From: Chloroflexota bacterium
GTDB taxonomy: Bacteria > Chloroflexota > Limnocylindria > Limnocylindrales > CSP1-4
Assembly (NCBI GenBank): GCA_003169735.1
Contig: PNAP01000014.1
Coordinates: forward strand, 1 to 45,741
Length of the DNA stretch: 45,741 nucleotides
Reading direction: 5' to 3'
In this document: positions 8,294 through 16,404 of the stretch, in pieces
How positions within the stretch are numbered: position 1 is the stretch's first letter
How the letters are laid out: the number at the start of each line of letters is the position of its first letter
Notes under the pieces: model-generated
Databases searched by the model: none
Seen by the model: only the letters and a program-made list of their open reading frames with translations
Told to the model about the DNA's origin: nothing
Program-made: the position numbers and the translations under genes

Positions 8294-8519
8294 GGCACGC
8301 AGCGAGGCGGAGTCCGGCGTGCTTGTGGTAGGCCGTACGGCGTGCATGGGTACGGACTGGCCCAAGGCGCCCTTAAGGGTCTCGGCGGCGCGTCGCGCCA
8401 TCACCTTATGCCTCGAATTGGGCCCGGATACCGCGTGCACGAATACAAGGTGGCATGAGGTCTCCGGCCGATGACCTTGAGGCCGTCCTTCACCCTCACG
8501 GCATTCATGCACGCGGTAC
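8294..8519 (-). repeat. Structured intergenic element, copy 1 (E1)
   Basis: Fills most of the 318-base gap between sufD and the Rieske gene. On the minus strand, in order: a 19-nt motif copy in reverse (8501-8519), CAAGGTC (8473-8479), a motif copy in forward sense (8428-8446), TAAG (8405-8408), a hairpin CCCTTAAGGG (8370-8379), a second forward copy (8335-8353) and CGCTGCGTGCC (8294-8304). The same items in the same order and nearly the same spacing occur at 25936-26176. The middle copy can pair with the reverse copy over all 19 positions if G-U pairs are allowed. No convincing open frame runs through it. It is probably a non-coding RNA or structural DNA element; I cannot name the family. 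Confidence 0.7.
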
Positions 8520-8571
8520 GAGCAGGCTCAACGTCGGCGGTACCGAGCGGCAGCTCGTGCCAAGCGGTCAG

Positions 8572-9948
8572 CTATGCCGCTGCCTTGTCAGCGACGGCGG
8601 CGGCTCCCGGAGCGGGCCACTTCGCCTCGAGCAAGGCACGCAACCCGGCCTGGGCCTCGGGCAGCGGGATGCGCGCGACGACCGGTTCGAGGAAGCCCAA
8701 CACGATCGCCTTGCGCGCCGCGTCGCGCGAAAGGCCGCGCGACATCAGGTAGAAGATCTGGCCCTCATCGATCGGCCCGACGGAGCTCGAGTGGGCCGCG
8801 CGGCGCACGTTGGGTTGATCGATCTCGAGCGAGGGCACGGCCACCGACCGCGCCTTGCGCGTCAGCAACATCGCGAACTCGCCGAGGAACGAATCCGTCC
8901 CGATGGCCGAGCGCTCGATGCTGATGAGGCCCTTGAAATAGCCGCGCGCCCGGTCGAGGAAGACGCCCTTGCTGAGCAGATCGCCGGTCGTGTCCTCGCC
9001 GATGTGCGTGGTGTAGCTCGTCAGGTCGAACAGCTGCGCACGATCCCCGAAGCCGATCTCGACCTGGCGGACCGACGAACCCTGACCGACCAGGCGGTTG
9101 TCGATGCGGCTGCGGAAGAAGCCGGCGCCGACGCTCGCCAGCGCCCAGCGCAGGGTCGCATCACGACCCAGCGTCGCGTGGCGGTTGACGAATGCAACCG
9201 TCTCATCGCCGAAGTCCTGTTCGCCGGAAAAATCGAGCGTGGCGCCGCGCGCAAGGTCGATCTCGGTCGTTCCCCACCACAGGCTCTGGCGGTCGGTCGA
9301 GGAATCCACGGGCGCCGATCGTCCCGCACCGGACGCGACCTGCTCCTCGAGGACCTTGGCGTGCGCCCGCTCGCCGATCGAGATGACCGTCCGACCGATC
9401 AGCCCCCGGCCAGCCGCACCGACGCCCCAGCGCAGCACGATCGGGCCATCGAGCTCGACCCCCGCCGGGACATGCACGAGAACACCGACCGTGGCCGCCG
9501 CCCGCGCGACCTGGGCGAAGGGGTCGTTGTCGGGCAGGCTTCGACCGCCCTCGATGACCGACCGGATCAACCCGGGGCGGGAGAGCAGCACGTTCTCGAA
9601 GGTATCGACGACCACGCCGGCCGCCCATGCATCATCGCGCATCGCCTGCGCGACGACCTGGTCTTCCTCGATGTGGAGGATGGCGGCTGCGCCGGCGGGG
9701 AGGCGGCTGGCATCGCGTGCCCCTTCCGCCAGTCCGGTTTGCGCATAGGGCTGGATGGCGCCGAACCGCACCGTGCGAAGATCAAGGTAGGTCGTGAAGA
9801 GCTGGTTGGTTTCCGCGGGCTGCGATGCCACCAGGCCCGCACCCGCGACCCGCTCATCGACGAGCCAACTCGGCTCCTTGAACGTCCGCGCGATCGATCG
9901 GGCGTCCGCCTCGCCGGCGAAGCCGAGTTTCAGGGGCGGGACGCTCAA
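8572..9948 (-). CDS. sufD: Fe-S cluster assembly protein SufD
   Basis: 458 aa. SufD is the partner of SufB in the SufBCD scaffold that builds and transfers Fe-S clusters. The N-terminal part is poorly conserved, the centre is a right-handed beta-helix (repeating short hydrophobic strands from about residue 150), and the C-terminal helical domain carries the family signature (RRAAHSSSVGPIDEGQIFYLMSRGL in two parts, 18 + 7 residues). The start overlaps the sufB stop by four bases (ATGA), so the two are translationally coupled in equimolar fashion. No sufC, sufS or sufU is present in the window, so the ATPase and cysteine desulfurase must be elsewhere. Confidence 0.95.
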   Translation of the reverse strand: MSVPPLKLGFAGEADARSIARTFKEPSWLVDERVAGAGLVASQPAETNQLFTTYLDLRTVRFGAIQPYAQTGLAEGARDASRLPAGAAAILHIEEDQVVAQAMRDDAWAAGVVVDTFENVLLSRPGLIRSVIEGGRSLPDNDPFAQVARAAATVGVLVHVPAGVELDGPIVLRWGVGAAGRGLIGRTVISIGERAHAKVLEEQVASGAGRSAPVDSSTDRQSLWWGTTEIDLARGATLDFSGEQDFGDETVAFVNRHATLGRDATLRWALASVGAGFFRSRIDNRLVGQGSSVRQVEIGFGDRAQLFDLTSYTTHIGEDTTGDLLSKGVFLDRARGYFKGLISIERSAIGTDSFLGEFAMLLTRKARSVAVPSLEIDQPNVRRAAHSSSVGPIDEGQIFYLMSRGLSRDAARKAIVLGFLEPVVARIPLPEAQAGLRALLEAKWPAPGAAAVADKAAA

Positions 9949-11351
9949 CCGAGCGCGCCCTCCATCTCCATCTTCACCAACCGGTTGAACTCGATGGCGT
10001 ACTCCATCGGCAGCTCCTTGGTGAAGACCTCCAGGAAGCCCTGGACGATGAGGTTCTGCGCCTCGTTCTCGGTCAGGCCGCGGCTCATCAGGTAGAAGAT
10101 CTGGTCCGCGCTGATGCGGCCCACGGTCGCTTCGTGGGTCATCGTTGTGTCGTCTTCCTGGATATCGATGTACGGGTAGGTGTCGGAGCGGCTCATGTCG
10201 TCGAGCATGAGGGCGTCACACCGCACGCTGGCGACCACGCCCGTCGCGCCGGGCGCGACCTTCAGATGGCCGCGGTAGGACACGCGACCACCATCCTTGG
10301 AGATCGACTTGCTGACGATGCGGCTGGTCGTGTCCGGAGCGAGATGGATCGCCTTCGCGCCAGTGTCCTGATGCTGCCCCTTCCCGCCGACCGCGACCGA
10401 GATGATGTCCGCGTTGGCACCACGCCCGCGCAGGTAGATGCTCGGGTACTTGACCGTCTTGCGCGAACCGGTGTTGGCGTCGATCCACTCGACATTCGAG
10501 TCCTCGTACGCGTGCGCCCGCTTGGTGACGAGGTTGTAGACGTCGTTCGACCAATTCTGGATCGTGGTGTATCGAACTTTGCTTCTTGGTAGAGCAATGA
10601 CTTCCACAACGGCGACGTGGAGCGATTCCGTTGCATAGATGGGAGCAGTGCACCCTTCGATGTAATGTACGGACGCGCCTTCGTCGACGATGATCAACGT
10701 ACGTTCGAATTGTCCGGTATTTTCGCCATTGATGCGGAAGTAGGCTTGCAGCGGGAGCGGGACGTCAACTCCCGGCGGCACATAGACGAACGAGCCGCCT
10801 GACCAGACTGCGCTGTTGAGCGCCGAGAATTTGTTGTCCTCGGGCGGCACGATGGTGCCGAAATACTTCCGGAATAGGTCCGGATATTCGATGAGCGCCT
10901 GGTCGGTGCCCATGAAGACGACGCCGAGCTTGCTCAGCTCTTCCTTGACCGAGTGGTAGACGACCTCCGAGTCGTACTGGGCGCCGACGCCGGAGAGGAA
11001 CTTGCGCTCGGCCTCGGGGATGCCCAGGCGCTCGAACGTGTCCTTGATCTGGTCGGGGACGTCGTCCCAGGAGCGCTCCTCGCGCTCGGACGGCTTCCGG
11101 TAGTAGACGATCTTGTCGAAGTCGATCTTGTCCAGGCCGTCGGTCCACATCGGCATCGGACGCTTCAGGAAGTGCTCGTAGGCGCGCAGGCGGAACTGGA
11201 GCATCCAGTCCGGCTCGTTCTTGAGCGCGCTGATCTCCTCGACCGTGGCGCGCGTCAAGCCGCGCTTCGCCTCGTGCAGGTAGATCAGATCGTCGTGGAA
11301 CGCATACTCGGCACGGCGGTCGTTGACGACGGGCTTCGCGGTCTGGGTCAT
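9945..11351 (-). CDS. sufB: Fe-S cluster assembly protein SufB
   Basis: 468 aa, complete, with no intein. It is the scaffold core subunit of SufBCD. Family segments include GVGAQYDSEVVYHS, the beta-helix core and, near the C terminus, RISADQIFYLMSRGL. C234 in IEGCTAPIY is the conserved core cysteine. A Shine-Dalgarno AAGGAG lies five bases before the ATG at 11351, so this gene is not leaderless, unlike many neighbours. Codon use changes inside the gene: at about 10561-10740 GC falls to 51% by my count and codons such as CTA, AGA, CGA and AAA appear, against 60-68% in adjacent 60-base blocks. Expression is probably controlled by the palindrome upstream. Confidence 0.96.
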   Translation of the reverse strand: MTQTAKPVVNDRRAEYAFHDDLIYLHEAKRGLTRATVEEISALKNEPDWMLQFRLRAYEHFLKRPMPMWTDGLDKIDFDKIVYYRKPSEREERSWDDVPDQIKDTFERLGIPEAERKFLSGVGAQYDSEVVYHSVKEELSKLGVVFMGTDQALIEYPDLFRKYFGTIVPPEDNKFSALNSAVWSGGSFVYVPPGVDVPLPLQAYFRINGENTGQFERTLIIVDEGASVHYIEGCTAPIYATESLHVAVVEVIALPRSKVRYTTIQNWSNDVYNLVTKRAHAYEDSNVEWIDANTGSRKTVKYPSIYLRGRGANADIISVAVGGKGQHQDTGAKAIHLAPDTTSRIVSKSISKDGGRVSYRGHLKVAPGATGVVASVRCDALMLDDMSRSDTYPYIDIQEDDTTMTHEATVGRISADQIFYLMSRGLTENEAQNLIVQGFLEVFTKELPMEYAIEFNRLVKMEMEGALG

Positions 11352-11359
11352 CGAGTCTC

Positions 11360-11390
11360 CTTAATCCCGACCCATAGTATCGGGATTAAG
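11360..11390 (-). promoter_or_regulatory. suf operator: perfect 11-bp inverted repeat around the -10
   Basis: CTTAATCCCGA and TCGGGATTAAG are perfect inverted arms separated by nine bases. On the minus strand the spacer contains TACTAT (complement of 11374-11379), a good -10, so a protein bound to both arms would block polymerase. The left arm abuts the Shine-Dalgarno AAGGAG. The size and symmetry suit a dimeric winged-helix or Rrf2-type Fe-S regulator (SufR/IscR-like), but the arms do not match the IscR or cyanobacterial SufR sites I know, and no such regulator is encoded nearby. The repeat is AT-richer than its surroundings. Confidence 0.75.
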
Positions 11391-11494
11391 CCCGGGACGC
11401 GCAAGAGCGACTCGTTCTCGCCACGTGACCTATGGCAGATGCGTGACGCTGTGGCGGCTCCTACCATTCGTGCCAGCCGCCATGAAAGGCGCCG

Positions 11495-12847
11495 ATGACG
11501 CAAGCGCAGCCGAACCCGACCTCTCGACCGGGTCGCCGAGCCGCGACCCTACTTCCGGCCATCCTGGTGGTTGCCGCCCTGGTCGTCAGCTCGTGCGGAT
11601 CATCGAACGCGCCGACGCCGACACCCGCCAGCCCGTCGCCTTCATTGGCTGCCTCGCCGCAGCCGACGGCGTCCCAGCCATCCCCATCCCCGTCGCCCAC
11701 GAGCTCGGCCACGGCCAGGACGACTGCGGGCCCGACACCATCGCCCTCGATGACTCCGACGCCGAGCCCGAGCGTGCCGCCGCCTGGACCGTGGAGCACC
11801 CTCCAGACAGGCTCGAATCTCACCGGTGACTTCTCGCCCGATGGGGCGTACCTGCTCGTCTCAGACGCCTACGGGTGGGACACGTCGGCCACGCTGTACA
11901 GGGGCACGGAGATGATCCGGAGGCTCGACGGTGACTCCGATGTCGTCACGTGGATCGACCCCACGTCCTTCCTCGTCCTTCGCTGGGCACGCGATGCGAA
12001 CGGACCAGAATACGATGTCGTTCAGGCCGCGTTCGTCGCGCAGGTGGATTCAGCGAAGGTGACGCGCGTCGAACTTCCCAGTGGCGTCGCGGGAGGTGGC
12101 GAGGCTCTCGGGAACGGGCACGGGCAGGTGGCGTACGTCACGGCGAACGTGGTGCCCGGCGATGCGTCACGGGACGAGTTCCGCGTCTGGGATGGTGCGA
12201 CGTCGACGAAGGCGATGACCGGCGTGCCGATGGCTTGGTCGCGTGACGGGACCCGGCTCGCCGTTTTGCACATCGTCGATACGAGCCACTTCCAGGCACT
12301 GGGCTGGATCGAGATCCTGGAGTGGCCGTCGCTCAAGCCGCTGTTCAGCGACCGTCGGATCCGGACGCCTCTCGGCGACATCGGCTTCGATCCGTCCGGA
12401 CGGTACTTCGGTTATTGGAGCGGGGGGCCCACCGTCCTTGACATCGAGACGGGCACGACCACGACCATCGGACCGACATTCGACGAGCGAGGCAGCGACG
12501 ACGTCGCCTGGTTCGATGGCGGGACCGCCGGGAGCCAGCTCATGATCCCGTTGGTAGACAACTCGGTCTCAACGTACAGCCTGTCGGGCGCCAGCGTCGG
12601 GACGCAGCCAGACGTGGGCGACGCGGTCGCCGCATCGGCCGACGGAAGCCTCGCCGTTGGCTACTACGGTCCGTTCGGTGACGACGACCCTCTGACGATC
12701 GCTCTCATGACCGCGAGCGGGAGCCGCCAGGTCGATCTGCCGGGCAAGATCGACGAGATCGGACCAACGGTGGCCCCGGACGGTCAGGCGGTCTTCGTCA
12801 GCGTCTTGGCTGCGGGCGGGCCGACGGCGTTCCTGCTGCAGCCGTAG
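11495..12847 (+). CDS. Beta-propeller lipoprotein, paralogue of the sensor modules at 13395-16376
   Basis: 450 aa. A twin-arginine-containing n-region and hydrophobic stretch lead to a lipobox-like VVSSC with C34. A Ser/Pro/Thr spacer of about 65 residues follows. The rest is a WD40/TolB-like propeller of about 340 residues starting GPWSTLQTGSNLTGDFSPDG, with repeated FSPDG/FDPSG/WSRDG blade turns. The same module occurs twice in the anti-sigma protein 550 bases downstream. The protein is probably surface-anchored and extracytoplasmic. It could be a decoy or co-sensor for that anti-sigma factor; this is inference from homology and adjacency. An ATG at 11482 lies in another frame. Confidence 0.8.
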   Translation: MTQAQPNPTSRPGRRAATLLPAILVVAALVVSSCGSSNAPTPTPASPSPSLAASPQPTASQPSPSPSPTSSATARTTAGPTPSPSMTPTPSPSVPPPGPWSTLQTGSNLTGDFSPDGAYLLVSDAYGWDTSATLYRGTEMIRRLDGDSDVVTWIDPTSFLVLRWARDANGPEYDVVQAAFVAQVDSAKVTRVELPSGVAGGGEALGNGHGQVAYVTANVVPGDASRDEFRVWDGATSTKAMTGVPMAWSRDGTRLAVLHIVDTSHFQALGWIEILEWPSLKPLFSDRRIRTPLGDIGFDPSGRYFGYWSGGPTVLDIETGTTTTIGPTFDERGSDDVAWFDGGTAGSQLMIPLVDNSVSTYSLSGASVGTQPDVGDAVAASADGSLAVGYYGPFGDDDPLTIALMTASGSRQVDLPGKIDEIGPTVAPDGQAVFVSVLAAGGPTAFLLQP

Positions 12848-12921
12848 CGGCGACCTTCCGGCTCGACCCAACAGAATCGGGTCCAGCGGCCACTCCATCA
12901 CCGAGAGAGGGAAGATCCAGA

Positions 12922-13398
12922 TTGGAGCCCGCGGTGTTCGACGCGAGATATGCCGAGCTGTTCGCCGACCTGCGCAGGGTCTGTCTCGGCCTGGGCGCCG
13001 GCTCGAACGCGGAGGACATCGCCCAGGAAGCGCTGATCCAAGGTCGAGCGAAGCTGGGCGACCTGCGGGATGACACGAAACTCGTGCCGTGGCTCCGGCG
13101 CATCGCCGTCCGAGGCGTTGGACGAGCGCGAACGGCGCCGCACGCACAGCTCATCGATCGATCAGGCGCGAGCGAATGGGCGCTCGTTGACCTGGCCGCG
13201 GACGAACGGGAAGCAGTGAAGCGGCTTCCGACGCGACAGCGACAGATGGTCTCGCTGGTCTACTTCCTGGGCTACGGCCAGGACGACGTGGCCGACATGC
13301 TGGAGGTATCACGCGGCCACGTGGCACGCACGCTGTGGGATGCACGCGTTTCTCTGGCCACCACCCTCGCCGACTATCGGAAGGACGGTGGGTCGTGA
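12922..13398 (+). CDS. ECF-type RNA polymerase sigma factor
   Basis: 158 aa. Region 2 is short (about residues 8-65: YAELFADLRRVCLGLG, then NAEDIAQEALI), and region 4 is about 95-150, with the helix-turn-helix YGQDDVADMLEVSRGHVART. It starts at TTG 12922, behind a purine-rich GAGAGAGGGAAG; a GTG at 12934 is the alternative. The stop overlaps the GTG of the membrane partner by four bases (GTGA), a standard sigma/anti-sigma pairing. It is shorter than the sigma factor at 4318-5079 and not a close paralogue of it. Confidence 0.85.
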   Translation: MEPAVFDARYAELFADLRRVCLGLGAGSNAEDIAQEALIQGRAKLGDLRDDTKLVPWLRRIAVRGVGRARTAPHAQLIDRSGASEWALVDLAADEREAVKRLPTRQRQMVSLVYFLGYGQDDVADMLEVSRGHVARTLWDARVSLATTLADYRKDGGS

Positions 13399-16376
13399 GG
13401 CCGTTCGATCGACATCTCCGCCACGCGGAGCTGGCGGCCATCGCCGATGGGAAGGCCATCGATTCCCTCGCGCCGAAGACGGCGCGGCACCTGGCGACCT
13501 GCGCTCGATGCACCGCCCTGCTCCACGGCCATCGCGCGGCCCGGAGCCTGCTGCTCCGCGAGGGGTCGGAGAGCGAACTGCCGCAGCCCGCAACAACGGG
13601 CGCGCCACGCTCCTTCGGAGGCGCAGTCGTCGGGCTGTCCGGAGCGGCGGTCGTCCTGGCACTCCTGATCGCGGTCGTCATCGCGCTGCCGCGCCTGCCT
13701 TCGACAGCACTCGCGTCCCCTGGTACCAGCGCGACACCCACGCCGAGCGCCGGATCGCCGGCGCCGAGCGAACCACAGGCCTCGTCCAGCGCGTCATCGA
13801 CGCCACCAGCGTTCTGGACTCCGACGCCGGCTCCGTCGGCGATCGGTCCGTGGACCGTGCTCATGAACGGCAACGGCCTGCACGGGACGTTCTCGCCGGA
13901 CGGCGCGCATCTGCTGGCGTACAACGGCAACACCGCGACGCTCTTCGCGGGCACGGAGCGCGTGCGCGACCTCGCTGGCGAGACCGATATGGTCGCGTGG
14001 ATCGACGACACGTCGTTCCTCGCACTCCGGCTCGCGGGAAGCCCGGACGGGTCGGTCGAGCAGGTGGACAGCGACCACGTGACGCCCGTCGACCTGCCGG
14101 ATGTCTACTCGCTTGCCCCGCTCGTGGGCAGCGGACACGGCCAGGCGGCCTACGTCCAGGCGTCGTCCGTCGGCACCGGCAGGACAGCCGAAACGGCCGA
14201 GACCTTCAGCATCTGGGACGGCCAGACCACCACCAGCGGGATCCCAGGGCGGCCACTGGCCTGGTCGCTCGATGGCAAGCGTCTGGCCGTCTGGCACTTC
14301 GCCGAGACGGCCAACCTGTCGTCGCTCGGCTGGCTGAGCATCCTCGCCTGGCCGTCCCTGACTCCGCTCTTCGTCGACCGGGACGCTCGCACAGAGCACG
14401 GCGATGTGGCATTCGACCCCTCGGGGCGGTACGTCTCGTACGGAGCGGCTGCCGGGGTCCAGGTCATCGACGTCGACGCGGGCACGACCAGCACGGTCGG
14501 GGTCTTTGGAGCCTCCGTTGCCTGGGACGCTGCCAGTCAGCTTCTCTATCCCGACGGCCAGGGCACGGTCGTCACCTACAGCCCATCGGGCGACCGCATC
14601 AGCGACCAGCCGAACGGAGGCGACTTCGTGGTGGGCGCTCCGGACGGCGCCGTCGCCGCGAGTTACTTCAGGCCTGAAGAGGGACCGCCGGGTGCGTTGA
14701 CGGTCTTCGGGCCGGCTGGGATCTCGAGCGTCGACCTCCCGGGGACCATCGATCCACTTCCGCTGACGGTCGCGTCGGGAACGGGAGCCATATTCGTGTC
14801 GGTCGATTCGTCCGCGGGCGAGACCGCCTTCGAGCTGGCTCCATCCACGCCAGGCCCGCCACCGACCAGCTCACCGCCACCGACGTCGCCGCCGGCCACG
14901 ACCATCGGTCCCTGGACGGTCCTGACAACAGGCACCAATCTTCAGGGCGCATATTCGCCGGACGGGGCCTATCTGCTGGTCACGGATCTGCACCCGTTCA
15001 ACGGCACGAGCGAAACCACGTCGGTCACCCTGTTCAAGGGCACGCAGGTCGTCCGGACGCTGCCCGAGGGCGACGCGGTCGGAGCCTGGATCGATTCCTC
15101 CTCGTTCCTGGTGCTCCTCGAACCTGAGGTCTTCGTTGGCCGCGTCGACAGCGATGTCCTGACACCCGTCGATGTGCCCGACATCTATCAGTCGATGCCG
15201 ATCCTGGGAAGCGGCCACGGCCAGGTCGCCTATGTGTCGGCGGCCTCCGTCAGCGACCCGAACGATCCGCAGGGCTGGCAGAGCCGGATCTGGGATGGGA
15301 CAGCCGTCAGCGACCCGCTACCGGGAATCGCAAGTTTCTGGTCTCGGGACGGAACGCGCCTCGGTATCTGGCACTACGCGGAAGGGCGGATCCCCGATCT
15401 GTCCGGCTGGATCGAGATCGTGTCCTGGCCGTCGCTGACCCCTATCTTCACCGACCGGAATGCACGGGCGGTCCCTTACGGCGAGGGGTTCGATCCGTCC
15501 GGCCGCTACTTCTCCTACCTGTCCACCCAGGGCGCGCAGGTCGTCGACCTTGACGCCGGAACGACGACCACGGTCGGCCCGGCGCTCAGTCAGATCGGCT
15601 ACACGGTCGCGTGGGATTCGGCCAGCCACCTGCTCATCGCCGAGGGCGGCACCGTTGTGACATACACCGCCTCGGGTGCGCACCTCAGCGATCGGACGGG
15701 CGCGGGCAATCGCGTCGTCGCCTCGCCGGACGGCACGGTCGTTGCCAGCTACTTCCGGCGAGACGGCTCACCAGGGGCGCTGACCATCCTCGAGCCGGCC
15801 GGCATCGCGAGCGTAGACATCCCGGGCTCTCGGCTCTTCGCGGGCCCGCCGGTCATCGCCGCCGGAAGCGGGGCGATCTTCGTCGCCCCTGATGGCGAGG
15901 TCGGCGAGAACGGACTCGAGATGACGCCTCCCGTGTCCGTGGCACGAGATCCGACCTTCCTCTTGACGCTCGCGGCGGACAAGCCGACCTACGCAGCGAA
16001 TGATCCGATCCAGATCAGTGCGCAGCTGCAGTACGTGGGGGAAGCGCCGACCACGACCATGACCGGGTCGGGCGATGGCATCGTGGCGTTCGGTATCGAG
16101 CAGCTCGACGGCCCGGTCGACACGCAGATCGTCCGCCACGCCGACTGCCGTCAGTACGTGTTCCAAACTGGGGATGTGACGACGGTGCCATTCCAGAAGT
16201 CGGGCGCGTTCGACGCGACCGATCCGTTGGCGCCGTTCTGGCAGACGTTCTACGCCGATCCTCAGTTGCGATTGCCGACCGGCCACTACCGCATCACCGC
16301 ACAGGCCAGCTACGGGACGCCGGCGTGCGGCGACGAACAAACAGTCACGGTGTCGGTCCTGATCGATGTGCAGTAG
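13395..16376 (+). CDS. Giant anti-sigma factor with two propeller modules and a BsuPI-like domain
   Basis: 993 aa. Domains in order: a zinc anti-sigma motif (H32, C36, C39 in RHLATCARC); one transmembrane helix (about 76-98); a Thr/Ser/Pro linker; propeller module 1 from about 150 (IGPWTVLMNGNG); a short Pro/Thr linker; propeller module 2 from about 503 (IGPWTVLTTGTN); and from about 857 an Ig-like domain resembling BsuPI (LTLAADKPTYAANDPIQISA). Everything after the helix should be outside the membrane. The two modules resemble each other and the lipoprotein at 11495-12847. The start GTG 13395 overlaps the sigma stop. Most anti-sigma factors are 200-300 aa, so the sensor part is exceptionally large. 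The ligand is unknown. Confidence 0.85.
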   Translation: MRPFDRHLRHAELAAIADGKAIDSLAPKTARHLATCARCTALLHGHRAARSLLLREGSESELPQPATTGAPRSFGGAVVGLSGAAVVLALLIAVVIALPRLPSTALASPGTSATPTPSAGSPAPSEPQASSSASSTPPAFWTPTPAPSAIGPWTVLMNGNGLHGTFSPDGAHLLAYNGNTATLFAGTERVRDLAGETDMVAWIDDTSFLALRLAGSPDGSVEQVDSDHVTPVDLPDVYSLAPLVGSGHGQAAYVQASSVGTGRTAETAETFSIWDGQTTTSGIPGRPLAWSLDGKRLAVWHFAETANLSSLGWLSILAWPSLTPLFVDRDARTEHGDVAFDPSGRYVSYGAAAGVQVIDVDAGTTSTVGVFGASVAWDAASQLLYPDGQGTVVTYSPSGDRISDQPNGGDFVVGAPDGAVAASYFRPEEGPPGALTVFGPAGISSVDLPGTIDPLPLTVASGTGAIFVSVDSSAGETAFELAPSTPGPPPTSSPPPTSPPATTIGPWTVLTTGTNLQGAYSPDGAYLLVTDLHPFNGTSETTSVTLFKGTQVVRTLPEGDAVGAWIDSSSFLVLLEPEVFVGRVDSDVLTPVDVPDIYQSMPILGSGHGQVAYVSAASVSDPNDPQGWQSRIWDGTAVSDPLPGIASFWSRDGTRLGIWHYAEGRIPDLSGWIEIVSWPSLTPIFTDRNARAVPYGEGFDPSGRYFSYLSTQGAQVVDLDAGTTTTVGPALSQIGYTVAWDSASHLLIAEGGTVVTYTASGAHLSDRTGAGNRVVASPDGTVVASYFRRDGSPGALTILEPAGIASVDIPGSRLFAGPPVIAAGSGAIFVAPDGEVGENGLEMTPPVSVARDPTFLLTLAADKPTYAANDPIQISAQLQYVGEAPTTTMTGSGDGIVAFGIEQLDGPVDTQIVRHADCRQYVFQTGDVTTVPFQKSGAFDATDPLAPFWQTFYADPQLRLPTGHYRITAQASYGTPACGDEQTVTVSVLIDVQ

Positions 16377-16404
16377 CGCTGGCGCAGCACCAACCTGGAA
16401 CAGC

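Noticed and set aside
8258-8512. Possible small protein encoded by E1, with similar short peptides from two motif copies in one frame
   Set aside because: The related frame in E2 does not continue the similarity and stops differ; RNA or DNA structure explains the conservation better.
8335-8519. CRISPR array or integron attC sites
   Set aside because: Copies are degenerate, in mixed orientation and only three per locus; no cas or integrase gene is present and no attC-type conserved ends were seen.
8455-10095. Long plus-strand frame (546 codons) opposite sufD
   Set aside because: It is the complement of sufD, which has clear family motifs; the frame encodes no recognisable domain.
10561-10740. 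Intein or frameshift in SufB
   Set aside because: The frame is continuous and the length is normal for SufB; only composition is unusual, which is reported as a finding instead.
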